This document shows positions 1-9,709 of a DNA stretch of 64,000 nt, piece by piece. Numbering within the stretch: the stretch's first letter is position 1; the number at the start of each line of letters is the position of its first letter. Under the pieces are notes generated by a model that was not told the DNA's origin, did no database searches, and saw only the letters and a list, made by a program, of their open reading frames with translations. The stretch is from Seminavis robusta (taxonomy: Eukaryota > Bacillariophyta > Bacillariophyceae > Naviculales > Naviculaceae), in contig CAICTM010000316.1 in the NCBI GenBank assembly GCA_903772945.1, positions 1-64,000 on the forward strand, in the 5' to 3' direction. The position numbers and the translations under genes were made by a program.

Positions 1-12
1 AAAGAGAGGAGA

Positions 13-850
13 TCAACAATGGGAAGTAACTTCCACGCTTGTTTTCCTCTTCATCATACAGATCGAAGGTATCTCAGGAGATTCTCCCGCATGTCGCATC
101 CACGAGACTTCATCAGGTCGAAGTTCCATCTGCTCCCTCCAACGCTGACGGCTTAGCTTCATGCTGGATCCAGTTTCCTGGAAGTAAGGCCCTTTGTAAG
201 GTGCCTTCATGAGACAGTGGATCGACTCATATGCATACAATCGTAAGTACTCTTCTCTTCAAGTGAACCACTGCTCCCAACCTGGAACTGCACGAATGGC
301 CTTGGCGTCAATCATCTTCTCAACTACCGGTGCGCGGTAGATATGCCCAGTTGCTGGAACAACGTACACGCATAATGATGGGAAGAAGATCAATGACCTC
401 TTGTTGGGGGGAAGCTTCCGCGAGAAGTCCTTGATGACATGTACATCTTGTACGTGTAGCCTACGCGTTGGAGTCTCGTGATATGGCAAAGTCATCCACA
501 GAAGGACAGTCGATCCAAGCGTAGAGGTTGTATGCAGCGAAATAGTGGGACAGGCCACTGTTAACCGTGCCTTGAACATGGTAAACGACTTCCCATCCAA
601 TCAACAACAAGATTGTAAAAGACAACACCAAGTGCTTGACATGTCGTTGGGTCTTGTACTCACGAGAACTTTCTTTGCCTTCAACCACAGTAAAAGCAGG
701 GGCAACTCAGTCTCTTCGATGGCCGTTGACTTCAACCCTTCTCCTTTCACCTAATACTTTGCGTCAGGCTTCACTGTCTCTCCGTCGCGAAAGCCACCAC
801 CCATGGGCAGGACCTTGGGAAGAGCAACAATACTCATCAATCAAGCATCA
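13..850 (-). pseudogene. Decayed reading frame of unknown family
   Basis: On the minus strand, protein-like stretches follow one another in the same order and direction but in more than one frame, with several interruptions. They include a stretch with one hydrophobic segment (about 555-640), a Pro/Lys-rich stretch near 400 and a Trp/Arg/Met-rich stretch near 100-200. No single open frame covers them and no clean splice sites join them, so a dead gene copy fits better than a live spliced gene. I do not recognise the family and cannot say whether it was a host gene or came from an inserted element. It may continue past the left edge of the window. Confidence 0.4.
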
Positions 851-1508
851 GTAGCAAAATCAAGGCAGCTCCTCTATCATAGTATTCACCTCTGGATAGC
901 GCGGTTCATGGTGTAAAGCTTGTAAGTACACAACGGGAAATGGCGCAAAACAGTGTCAAATGAAGCTTATCTTTTTTGGTTCTTTGTTTTTTCAAGTTCA
1001 GCAAGTGATTCCCTTTCGAGCGTGCATACACCCTGATTTCGATATCTTTCACCGATGGAGATAACAGTTTCGGCTGCTCAACTATTCCAACACAACAAAA
1101 ACTACCTTGACCCTACCGACAATGGAGAACAGAATCGGCATGGCAACTCTCCAATGACATGATACCAAGTCACTATACATTGTTGAGTACGGTGCATCTA
1201 CATGCTGAGAAAGAAACATAAAATATTGGCTGTCCTATCGAGCAAAAGTCCATCCCGCAACGGGGATAACTCATTGGAATGGGCAGTTTTCGATGAGCCG
1301 ACGACAGTTACAGTGGGTGAACACACAACAACACATTTTATGTTTCTTTCAGGTCATACAGATAGAGCATTGTCTACTCTATAAGATGGTATATCACAAC
1401 CTATACGGGCATTGGGGTATTGGACGGGAACGAATTGCTCTAAGGTACCCTCTCAATAGGGTTCTCTCACTTTTCTTATCGTGATAATGCTAGTAAACGT
1501 TGCATGTT
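851..1508. other. Spacer without recognised gene
   Basis: About 650 bases between the decayed frame and the 3' end of the LOR gene. I see only short chance frames, no repeat and no RNA gene. If the LOR gene has a further 3' exon it would lie here, but none with the expected hydrophobic helix was found. Confidence 0.5.
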
Positions 1509-2078
1509 TCACGCTTTTAAGATAACACCCCGTGGTTCATCAACTCCTTCACTGATATCAATGAAGTAACAATCACGAACATGGGCAATCCAGTTCTTGT
1601 GAACACTCACAATTTCCCTGTCATCCTCCAAGATAGTAAAGTCATGTTCAAGGATTGATCCATTGATGACCCAGTTTGTGTCACCACGAACCTTGACAAC
1701 AAAGTTGTCACGGACAAGACCAACCACCTTCTTCTTGATCTCAGCAACCTTGTGAACGTCTGCATCCTCAACTGCCGTGGCATCACGGGCTCTCATCTTC
1801 CGTTCCTGAATCTGATACAAGGTTTCACGATCGCTAGTTTGAAGGTTGAAGGTTTCACGAAGGCGCAACACCTTGTTGTTGGCAATGAATGCGGCCTCAC
1901 CGCAACCACGGCGACGATGCATTCTGTTGATGTTAAAGTCATCACCAATGTCAAGAAGCAACTTCTCACGCATTGCATATGTCTTGGGACCTTCATCTTC
2001 TTCCTCTTCTCCATTGCGTTCTTCACGGCGCTCATGGCGGCGTTCTTGACGTGCTTGCATGCGATCACGGATACCCAT
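1509..2078 (-). CDS. LURP-one-related (LOR) / tubby-like fold protein
   Basis: Predicted 189 residues from an ATG at 2076-2078. After a charged Arg/Glu-rich head (residues 1-30), residues 34-189 follow the LOR/YxjI pattern: an opening Y-x-M-R-E-K-L-L-L-D-I-G-D-D-F, strands rich in Arg, then N-W-V-I-N-G-S-I-L-E-H-D-F-T-I and V-H-K-N-W near the end. Known members are compact twelve-stranded barrels related to tubby and scramblase domains; plant relatives are linked to defence, and the biochemical role is generally unclear. Oddity: the family normally ends in a hydrophobic helix threading the barrel, and this frame stops just before it, after G-V-I-L-K-A. The helix may sit in an unfound exon or be lost. 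The gene stands alone with long spacers on both sides. Confidence 0.7.
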   Translation of the reverse strand: MGIRDRMQARQERRHERREERNGEEEEDEGPKTYAMREKLLLDIGDDFNINRMHRRRGCGEAAFIANNKVLRLRETFNLQTSDRETLYQIQERKMRARDATAVEDADVHKVAEIKKKVVGLVRDNFVVKVRGDTNWVINGSILEHDFTILEDDREIVSVHKNWIAHVRDCYFIDISEGVDEPRGVILKA

Positions 2079-3055
2079 TTTGTTTGTTTGGTGGTTATTT
2101 TCAGGTTGTTGTTTTGCTGCTTTGATTTGCTGTTTTTTGTTTTGTGAGCTCTTTCACACCATGAAGCAAAGCGAAGGATGCTTTTTGGTTTTCGGCTTGT
2201 TGCACCAAGGTTGATCTTTCGAAACTTCCTCGGTCAATCGGGTCCCCCCAAAAATGTGACTGTGGCGTGTCCATTGGCTTCCAAGCTAGCGGGAACGCCT
2301 TGCGTGCGTGAGAGGCCCCGATCAGCTAACAGGAACAGCAAAACATTTGGTAGATGGGGAAACAAAAGTGGTTTCGTTATGTGACACTTATTCCGAAGAT
2401 TTGTACAATATTTACCACATCTACAAAACGACCAAAGCCATCTTCCCGCAGGGTTACTCGGCATTTTGTCTATTTAAGGCTATTGTATCTGATTACAGAG
2501 TTGCCTAAATGTTCTATGCTCCTTTGTAAAAGTGGCTTATGTCTCACAATGTCTACGGATGTCTCACAATGTCTCACAATGTCTCACAACGATAAAATGT
2601 GGGTTGGATCCATGGGATCAACGTGGTGAGTGTGAGAACAAACTGTCTGCCTTATGTTACTGGTACCCACATGGTATGTGGAACAATCAAAGATATAGAG
2701 AATCTTGGTTGGTACTGGTGAGACACAAACCACCCAACACTACCAGGAGGTTTCAACCCAAGCAAGACAGGGATGCCTACAAGGAGTTGACCAGGACCAA
2801 GCATTTCACCAACTGGTTTGTCCACACAAGTGTGACCTTGCGGGCACAAGAGCCTCAGTGTGGCTCAGAGTGATCAAATCCTGCATAACACCCAATTATT
2901 TGGATGCATGCTTTTTGCTCATAGTCCTAAGAATTGAATGTATGAATTGAATACCATCTCCATAGACCTGTAGCTCCCTTGTTCCTTTGCAGTAGATACC
3001 TATCTTGTTGAGGCTGAGCAGTGGCATTGAGAGGTAAGCTGATAGCATTCGCTAG
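2079..3055. other. Spacer with a 10-base tandem repeat
   Basis: Nearly 1 kb upstream of the LOR gene. Apart from the tandem repeat at 2541-2590 I see no gene. Short open frames on both strands overlap one another and have no family features. Confidence 0.5.
2541..2590 (+). repeat. 10-base tandem repeat (GTCTCACAAT)
   Basis: Five head-to-tail units of GTCTCACAAT in exact 10-base register; the second unit is degenerate and the last ends in AAC. This is a simple minisatellite in a spacer. Confidence 0.85.
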
Positions 3056-3442
3056 GCTGCCCAGCATCGTGATAGAATAACATCGGTACCAGCTCCAGGA
3101 GCTGGAAACTCTGTAAGCAGAGGAGGCCCTGTGGCCATCCTCATCTCTTGTGGATCTACCCTGATCCTTTCAAGAAGTTATTGCATTGCTCTTGGCATTC
3201 CAATCCCATTGAACGAACAAGAAGCGAGGGACATGTCGTTCAAGCTCATTGAGCTGTACGGCTTCAAATCACACGATACCGAAAACTTCAGTACAATCAA
3301 CAGAGAATTAAGTTTGTACGAACAGCAACGCAGAGCTGTTCACTACATGGGCGAGTGTGCCTATGGACTTTGCATGGCTAACGACCAAAATCTGTCTAGC
3401 AACCCTGGATGGGAGCAGGCACTAAAGTATTATGGAGCTTAG
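3056..3442 (+). CDS. Possible orphan gene or exon
   Basis: An open frame runs from 3056 to a TAG at 3440-3442 and has protein-like composition, with aromatic and charged residues spread as in a folded protein (for example Y-E-Q-Q-R-R-A-V-H-Y-M-G-E and N-P-G-W-E-Q-A-L-K-Y-Y). The first ATG is at 3233 and would give 69 residues. The frame upstream of it is also protein-like and begins just after a CTAG that could be a splice acceptor, so this may be the last exon of a gene whose earlier exons I could not place. No family is recognised and there is no good evidence that it is expressed. Confidence 0.3.
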   Translation, partial: AAQHRDRITSVPAPGAGNSVSRGGPVAILISCGSTLILSRSYCIALGIPIPLNEQEARDMSFKLIELYGFKSHDTENFSTINRELSLYEQQRRAVHYMGECAYGLCMANDQNLSSNPGWEQALKYYGA

Positions 3443-3992
3443 ATGTTACCGGTAACTGGTAGGTTGACAGTAATTATATTAACATTATTGTCTTGTTATC
3501 TAGATAGGTTGCATTAATATCTGAGCTACTACTAGCTAGCTAGCTACAGATAGAATGCTGCATGAAAAAACGTCCCGGAAAGTTCTTAAAACCAGGGTCC
3601 AAATACGTCATTATGTATCTTAAAAACAAGGTTTACTATAATACAAGTTAGCTTTCTGCGGTGGGGCAAAAAGAATCCACCCTGTACAGGAATGTTGAGA
3701 ATTCTCAACTAAATCGGCGGAGTAGCAGGGGTTTTAGTCAAGTCGAGCGCGAGTCGAGTCGGGATCGGGACTTGCTGCTTGTTCGGACGACGGACAAACG
3801 TCAAAACAAAAACGGACAACGGTCAGACGTCAACGCGACACATTTCTGTACCCGGCAGACATGCCGTCTTTGCGATATTTCATCTTCGAGCGCACAGAAG
3901 GAATCGAGCACAGCAACAAAAAGGATTGCACAACGACCAATACCGGTAGTGGCAACAAGCAACGATAGATGTAAGGGTGAGAAGCGACCACA
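3443..3992. other. Spacer upstream of CRAL-TRIO-like gene
   Basis: About 550 bases with no convincing gene. A run of alternating CTAG at 3531-3546 is one of many such palindromic runs in spacers of this window. The last 300 bases are probably the promoter and leader of the gene starting at 3993. Confidence 0.45.
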
Positions 3993-5189
3993 ATGGCAAC
4001 CGATCCGCCCACCGTTCCTGGCAGGGTTCCCCCCGGCCATGTACTCAAAGACGCTGAAAACGCCCCTTCCGTAGAGGACAGCCGACAGCAGGAAGCAGCC
4101 TCTGCCACCGCTCAATCGGATTCAGATGAACAGCCTTCTGCCTCGCTGAAACCCGCTGCTGTCGTCTTGGAATCAGAGCCCAAACAAATGACACAGCAGC
4201 CCTCTGACACCAGTACTGGTAAGACAACAGAAGCAGCAGCATGTGAGGCGCCTGCAAGTGGCAGCAAGGACCAATTTCCATTTGATAGAAGTTTGTTGCA
4301 ACTTTCGGAAAGAGAACTACAAAGAGCCTTGGGGTTGAAGGGATCGTTCCGACGCCTCCGCGATCTCGATAATCTTTCAGACTTCATGTACGCCCACCTA
4401 GCCATTGCCGCCAAGGATGATTTGGAATGGGCCATCGACAGGGCTTACAAAATGCAACGAGTCCGCAGTGAATACAGTATTCTTGGAACGTATGAAGACG
4501 GAGTCCAGGCAATCCGTGCCTTTATGGATTTTGCACCCAAAACTCTCATGTCTTTTACGTTCAACCCCCACACTGGAAAATCTGTTCTCGTCATTGATGG
4601 TGTGGTGCCTCTGCAGGAACTTTGGCGAGAACCAAAGAATGTGAACATTACCATTCGTGGTTGTTTCTACCTATGCTATGCCACATTTCCTACCCTACAA
4701 TGTGTGCGTGTTGGCAACACACATGTTTTTGAGTTGGAAGGCCACAGTTGGGGGAAGGGTGTGATGCAGGCCAAGAATTTTGTCAAGCTGACCAACCACA
4801 CACACGGGGCGTTTCCTTCTGTGATAAAAGAGACACGCTTCTACAATACACCCTCGGTTGCCAACATGTTTTTCACCATGGTGAATAAATTCATTCCACA
4901 AGAAGTGTCAGACAGACACAAAGTGGGCTGCAAGTTTTCAGGAGGTAGACTGTCCAATTTCTACATGGTGCCTACACCTGAAGAAGCCTCCCAACGGACT
5001 TTTTTGAACATCTGCATCGGCCTCAAGATTAGGATGGAATCTGAAAAGGCATTTTCTCTGGATGATTTCAAACCTCCAGCTAAAGAGGGCTCTGAGACTC
5101 TTGGGAATCCGGAGCGCCTGTTGTGCTGGTACAGTGTGGAGAACAAGGAAAGAGTGGAGAACGAGAAAAGGACGAAGACTACTAACTGA
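3993..5189 (+). CDS. CRAL-TRIO (Sec14-like) lipid-binding domain protein
   Basis: Intronless, 398 residues. Residues 1-100 are a low-complexity Ser/Ala/Glu head, probably disordered. Residues 120-365 resemble a CRAL-TRIO module: a helical N-lobe (D-N-L-S-D-F-M-Y then W-A-I-D-R-A-Y-K-M-Q), a strand with N-P-H-T-G-K-S-V-L-V-I-D-G, and a late segment of the Sec14 type with R-F-Y-N-T-P, a hydrophobic helix, F-I-P, and a basic R-H-K-V-G. Family members bind a single hydrophobic ligand (phosphoinositide, retinoid, tocopherol) and move or present it at membranes; the ligand cannot be told here. It is clearly paralogous to the minus-strand gene at 11900-12887 (shared D-N-L-S-D-F-M-Y, L-T/G-T-Y-E-D-G-V, W-R-D/E-P-K-N-V, R-M-E-S-E-K), which has an intron this copy lacks. 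The C-terminal 40 residues are charged and not part of the domain. Confidence 0.6.
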   Translation: MATDPPTVPGRVPPGHVLKDAENAPSVEDSRQQEAASATAQSDSDEQPSASLKPAAVVLESEPKQMTQQPSDTSTGKTTEAAACEAPASGSKDQFPFDRSLLQLSERELQRALGLKGSFRRLRDLDNLSDFMYAHLAIAAKDDLEWAIDRAYKMQRVRSEYSILGTYEDGVQAIRAFMDFAPKTLMSFTFNPHTGKSVLVIDGVVPLQELWREPKNVNITIRGCFYLCYATFPTLQCVRVGNTHVFELEGHSWGKGVMQAKNFVKLTNHTHGAFPSVIKETRFYNTPSVANMFFTMVNKFIPQEVSDRHKVGCKFSGGRLSNFYMVPTPEEASQRTFLNICIGLKIRMESEKAFSLDDFKPPAKEGSETLGNPERLLCWYSVENKERVENEKRTKTTN

Positions 5190-5326
5190 TAGCCACAGAG
5201 TTTTTCTTATACAAACAAACAAGGCACTTGATCGGTGGGAACTGTAGGAGCAGTCCATTGAGCCGATGCAACCCTGATATCGCGTACCGTACTGTACCGT
5301 ATTAGCATTGAGCGAGGAACGTGAGA

Positions 5327-6121
5327 ATGCTGAACGTTGCAATGTGGCAACTATCTAGCTACTCATTTATGTCTCCGTGGCTGGATCCCGCAAGCCAAAC
5401 CCTTTGGAAAATATGGGAGTCCGTATTGCGAGTTCGTAGTGATGTTGAGCGCGATTCTGCGACTGCACTCGTTTTCGATGTATATGAAGGTCATCTGTAT
5501 CTGCTAATGAATTATCACTACAAGATGAGTCGAGTCGAGGAAATATATTCTATATTGAGTTCTGCGCCTCCGACAACCAATTTCTGGAGGTTGACTTCTT
5601 TGAGTTTGAAGACTTCCGAGACTTTTGCTGAATCAGAAGAATGTGACTTTGCCATCAGGATGGTGTCACTCGACTCAGCAATATGGGATTGTGGGAAAGG
5701 AATTGCAGGTCGAAAACCAGTAGTGCAGCCGCCGAACAAGCGAGCACGCCGAACAGCAAACCAAAAGGACAAAGTGCTCAAGGCAGAAGTCATATGCAAA
5801 ACACCGTCGTTTAGCTATGAAGGCGTGCATCTATTTGAGCGTGTAAGGGTTTTTGGTCTCCCCCCCAATGCAGTTGGTGGACGTTGGGTGGCAGAAACGC
5901 AGGTCCAGAGTCTGGGTTACCGTTGTTCCTATGTACATGCCTTGAGTGCTCCAGGAGGTTCCGGTGGTGCCGTTCTTGCGACGACCAACGGTCTTGTTGT
6001 GGGTTTTGTGGGTGGTGCCAATGACTACCACAATCAAAAACCCAAGCAGCTGTCTTCCTTCGACACGTATGTCATGAATACGCATTCTCTCCCACGACGG
6101 CCATCCTCTGCACTGAACTGA
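5327..6121 (+). CDS. Protein with trypsin-like GGSGG motif, function unknown
   Basis: 264 residues from the ATG at 5327. The C-terminal third holds A-P-G-G-S-G-G-A-V-L followed by G-L-V-V-G-F, the arrangement around the nucleophile serine of chymotrypsin-fold peptidases (G-x-S-G-G-P then V-G-I). Just before it, R-V-R-V-F-G-L-P and G-Y-R-C-S-Y-V could be the preceding strands. I cannot find a clear catalytic His (A-A-H-C type) or Asp, so this may be an inactive relative, a protein with a missed upstream exon, or a chance match. The middle contains a basic K-R-A-R-R patch. It lies 137 bases after the CRAL-TRIO-like gene on the same strand and converges on the next gene; nothing indicates a functional link. 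Confidence 0.5.
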   Translation: MLNVAMWQLSSYSFMSPWLDPASQTLWKIWESVLRVRSDVERDSATALVFDVYEGHLYLLMNYHYKMSRVEEIYSILSSAPPTTNFWRLTSLSLKTSETFAESEECDFAIRMVSLDSAIWDCGKGIAGRKPVVQPPNKRARRTANQKDKVLKAEVICKTPSFSYEGVHLFERVRVFGLPPNAVGGRWVAETQVQSLGYRCSYVHALSAPGGSGGAVLATTNGLVVGFVGGANDYHNQKPKQLSSFDTYVMNTHSLPRRPSSALN

Positions 6122-6278
6122 ACTAAGCTCCATAACGCCGTGTGTCATGAGGCTGTTCCAAGATACGGAGACAAAATTCCACCGGCCAAGCTTCATTACT
6201 TGGTCTGTCCATTCGCTCATTTCCTCTCGTAAGATCCTCCTGGATTTACAATGGATTGTCGTCTTTTTCTTCCCATCT

Positions 6279-7409
6279 TCAATCCAGATCATCCAATCCA
6301 GAAGTACCTTCCACCACTGGCTCTTCCTCCTCCCCTTCTTCACCATTGCCATTGTCGGGTGGGTTCGTAAACTCTTCTCCTAGAAATGCTTCGACTGAGG
6401 CTGGACTAGTATCATATGCCGGTGGTGGCCGGTCAGGAGGGACAAATGCAGGATTCATCTCTTGTGGCGGCTGACCAAACGCCGCAGAAGGTACACTTTG
6501 CCGTGCCGCTGCAGCATCTGCCGCCGCCGCTTCTTCTCGTGCGGCCCTCCGAGCGGCTTTTCTAGCACGTCGTTCCTCTTTGGCTGCCTGTGTTTCATTT
6601 TCGCGTGCTTTTCGTTTCATTTCTCGCTGTGCTGCCGCCAATGTTTGCCCCGTCCATTTTTCCAATTGACTGCCTAGAAAGCGCAATCCCCATGACACGA
6701 GCATGGGTCCCACGTTGAATCCATATCGTGACATGGGACCCGACGCCACTTCACCACCCATGAATTTCGCCGGATGAATGGGTAGTGGGGGCATGGGAAA
6801 GAAATATTTGGATGTCATGACCCACGAGAGTAGAATGGACGCTGACAACCAGACCGACAATCCATCCACAAGGAACATCAACACAATTCCCAGTAACCCA
6901 AGTGCAGATTGGAGTTCCATACAGCGTCGTACTTCGAGTCGTTTGCGATCCGTATACACGACAAAATTGACGGCGGCCACTTCGTATGCGTGACTGAGGA
7001 GTGGCCAACACATGGCGACACTCACGGACAACAGAGCCGCCAGAATGCCCCGCCACACCAACACTCGTTTTTGTTGATCCAGTTTCTTTTCTCGAATCTT
7101 GTGTTCTTCAAATGCCAATGCGTGGATCAGTTCTTGCTTGTCTAGCATGCGACCCACTTCGTCGGCCCCATAGCCGTGCGTTCGTTGCAACCGTCGTTTA
7201 ATGTCTCGCACTCGCATGTCGCCAATCTCTTGGACCGTCAATGTCTTGCCGACTGCAATAGTGCCATCGTCAGCATCGTCACCCTCCATGTTGCCGGCAA
7301 TGTAATCCAGCCAATCCCATCCGGATGCTTGTACTGTCGGGAACAACAGGAATGATACGCAGCAAATCAAAAAGAGGGCATATCGTCGTTGGCGGCAGAA
7401 AACCCTCAT
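6279..7409 (-). CDS. ER-type multi-pass membrane protein with PPxY tail
   Basis: 376 residues. A cleavable signal peptide is likely (basic start, hydrophobic residues 10-24, then T-V-Q-A-S before G-W-D-W-L). Residues 60-105 contain V-R-D-I-K-R-R-L and a G-Y-G-x-D-E stretch ending in K-Q-E-L-I-H-A-L, reminiscent of SAP/ARMET-C-like helical pairs, though not diagnostic. Two to four hydrophobic segments follow at about 115-140, 165-205 and 230-250. Then comes a helical Arg/Ala/Glu-rich stretch (255-300), and a Pro-rich acidic tail with R-P-P-P-A-Y-D, a PPxY motif of the kind bound by WW domains of ubiquitin ligases. The tail ends in acidic residues. No known family is recognised. It is convergent with the plus-strand gene ending at 6121. 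Confidence 0.65.
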   Translation of the reverse strand: MRVFCRQRRYALFLICCVSFLLFPTVQASGWDWLDYIAGNMEGDDADDGTIAVGKTLTVQEIGDMRVRDIKRRLQRTHGYGADEVGRMLDKQELIHALAFEEHKIREKKLDQQKRVLVWRGILAALLSVSVAMCWPLLSHAYEVAAVNFVVYTDRKRLEVRRCMELQSALGLLGIVLMFLVDGLSVWLSASILLSWVMTSKYFFPMPPLPIHPAKFMGGEVASGPMSRYGFNVGPMLVSWGLRFLGSQLEKWTGQTLAAAQREMKRKARENETQAAKEERRARKAARRAAREEAAAADAAAARQSVPSAAFGQPPQEMNPAFVPPDRPPPAYDTSPASVEAFLGEEFTNPPDNGNGEEGEEEEPVVEGTSGLDDLD

Positions 7410-8103
7410 GCTCGTGACGTTCTCTCGAGAGAAAGGAAATGCAAACGGTCAACGGAGCAATCAATCCTCTAGAGCTGCCTATAGACGTCCTTTACTGAAT
7501 ACGTAGTAGGAAGGTACCGCAGTTGAGGATGATCGCAGATAGTCTAGAGGTAACTTACTTGTGATGGTCAATCCCAAAAACTTGAGGTGTGGGTGGTTTT
7601 GATGGGTGGAAGCCAGAATGACGTCAGATGTTACAGCCAGCAAGGCTGAAGAGAGGCTCCGCTTTGGGGTCCCTTCACCTCCTCCAAACCGTCGAAAACT
7701 GAAACATCTCTGTGGGTGGATGCAATCATTTGAATTAGTATAGAAAAAGGTTGGCAGTAGATTCCAAATTCATAGTTGTACATATCTATTTCTGACATGG
7801 ATACCGTAGTACTACGGTATGGTATTGAAATGGAGCGTTCCCGATGGCCACTACAGTATCTATTTATTTATTATGATGTTGGCTCTTGAGAAGTGTAAGA
7901 CTTTGGGATCATGGAAATACCATCAGGACCAACGCTGCTGTTTCTACGCTTACAAAACAAAAACATCCTGTCTAACAGGACAAGATCTGGTCAAAGCAAA
8001 GCTGCATGCTAACTAACTTGAGATCGATTCCCTTCCAACGCAATCACTGTTCGTGCCATGCCATGCTCAGTGCGTCTTGTCGCATCAAATGGCTGGCTGG
8101 CTT
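7410..8103. other. Spacer, no gene seen
   Basis: About 690 bases between the start of the ER-type gene and the end of the TLC gene. No repeats or RNA genes were recognised. Its right end probably holds the 3' end of the TLC transcript and its left end the promoter of the 6279-7409 gene. Confidence 0.45.
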
Positions 8104-9027
8104 CTACGAAAACATTCCCGCCAACAGTTTGATGATTTGATACAACCAAAAGCATTGTAGCGAACCCAGTACCACGTCCAATCCCAGAAAGAGACGTAGT
8201 ACAAATGTCTTGCCCGGTCGCAGTTGTTCCGCTTGTCCCGTAGCCATGACATGCCGACAATCCCTCCACAAGGGGAAACTGTAATAGATCCATCCCACAA
8301 TGCGATAGGCGGTAAAGGAAAGAACAAACATGCCTTGGCAAGCCAGCACCCATGTATCCACCATACTGTTATTGCCGGGTAGAAAAAAGTCTACCGGATC
8401 AATGAAAATGAGAAAAATCGAAGAGACTTCGGAACAACCTCCGTAAAAGATGGAATAGTAGGGCATCATTTGATATTCCAAAGAACAGTAGGCGGTAATC
8501 ATGGCGAGTACATGATGGAGGAGGAATACGGGGTCGAGATGTTCGGGAATGGTAATGGAAACGACAAAATCCCAGACTTGATAACAGAAAATCACCACAT
8601 TCAGATAATCGGCGGCTGGGAGACGTCCAAAGAGACGATCTTGTGGCGTTTTCATGTGTTTCAGTTGCTGGTTGGAAGAAAAGTGCCAATGGTACGCTCC
8701 CATGAATCCCATGGTGGCCATGGCCAGAAAGGATGTCACTTTGTAGGCTACCAAATCAGGACGGTAACATTCCATTCCGGGAACAAAACCGTCTTGTTGG
8801 TCTTGACAGAGACTTTCATGCAAAGGAATGGGAGGATTCCAATGGTAGACACAGCCATAACAGACAGACAAAGCCAGCAATCCACCTTCGATCCATCGTC
8901 GGTATCGTTCGAATCCAGATGGAGGCATGACTTGTTGTTCAAGTTCTTTGTTGGCAACACCATCGTTGTTGTGGTCCATGGAGGATGCTGTGGTGGCACT
9001 GCTCGGTACGACCGAAGGATTGCACAT
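8104..9027 (-). CDS. TLC (TRAM/LAG1/CLN8) domain membrane protein
   Basis: Intronless, 307 residues. A polar head of about 40 residues is followed by seven hydrophobic segments, at roughly 46-65, 94-115, 139-160, 165-185, 188-212, 223-248 and 275-305. The core H-L-D-P-V-F-L-L-H-H-V-L-A-M and the next helix with G-G-C-S-E-V-S-S-I-F-L match the TLC pattern, in which a His pair is followed by a small-residue/Glu helix (H-H then x-E-x-S-x-x-F/P). TLC proteins include ceramide synthases, CLN8/TMEM cargo receptors and lipid regulators of ER and plasma membrane. The lack of the extended LAG1 (H-H-x-x-T-x-x-L) signature argues against a classic ceramide synthase. Substrate unknown. Confidence 0.72.
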   Translation of the reverse strand: MCNPSVVPSSATTASSMDHNNDGVANKELEQQVMPPSGFERYRRWIEGGLLALSVCYGCVYHWNPPIPLHESLCQDQQDGFVPGMECYRPDLVAYKVTSFLAMATMGFMGAYHWHFSSNQQLKHMKTPQDRLFGRLPAADYLNVVIFCYQVWDFVVSITIPEHLDPVFLLHHVLAMITAYCSLEYQMMPYYSIFYGGCSEVSSIFLIFIDPVDFFLPGNNSMVDTWVLACQGMFVLSFTAYRIVGWIYYSFPLWRDCRHVMATGQAEQLRPGKTFVLRLFLGLDVVLGSLQCFWLYQIIKLLAGMFS

Positions 9028-9709
9028 GGTGGCTGGATCAGGTTACTTATTACTTGTTTGGGACAGAAAATTGGTTCTCAGTTAGTTTGTAGGAGCAACG
9101 GCAACTGACTGTTTGGATTTATCAATTCGATTCTGTTTTGCTACAGAAGCTTCTGGAAATGTTGAAGTTTTATCTGTCGCGTTTATCAATTGCAGCAAAA
9201 AGTGAGTATTCTAAATATAATTTACTGGGATTGACAGAGACAAGCCTTCAGGCTGGAGTTCTGGTGCCGAGTGGCATCGACGTCAAAGGAGTGACGCCAC
9301 TCTCATTCATGTGAGACTTCGAGAATCCTAATTGTCCCCCCGCTCGCCTGAATAAAAGAAGAAGTGTGCGATCTTTGCTTTCGGATTTGCCGTTAGTTTT
9401 ATTGGTCGGAGGTGCCAATGACAGAGGAACGTCCAAACAAGAGACAGCTGAAACACCATCCGACGAGTGCCGACAATGGCATGCTACTTACCCATGTTGT
9501 CTCATCTTTTTGCACAATTTGATGAGAAAGAGAGTGCATTACACTCCAAACACGTGCACTTTTCATTTGACTCCAACTCTTCAAAGTCCTTTTTCTTTCG
9601 CATTCATCCAGTTTATGGATCGCGCACCCTCCTTGCTGAAATTTTGGCGTTCACTGTACACCTACTCCAACTACGATAGCAAATTCTATCGTAGCTAGCT
9701 AGCCAGACC
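9028..9709. other. Divergent spacer between TLC and SGNH-like genes
   Basis: About 680 bases separating two genes read away from each other, so promoters in both directions are expected here. I see no coding sequence. A CTAGCTAG run lies at 9691-9703, directly upstream of the ATG at 9710. Confidence 0.45.

Noticed and set aside
5831-6352. Minus-strand frame of 173 codons overlapping the GGSGG gene and the ER-type gene end
   Set aside because: No features; it overlaps two better-supported genes in another frame.
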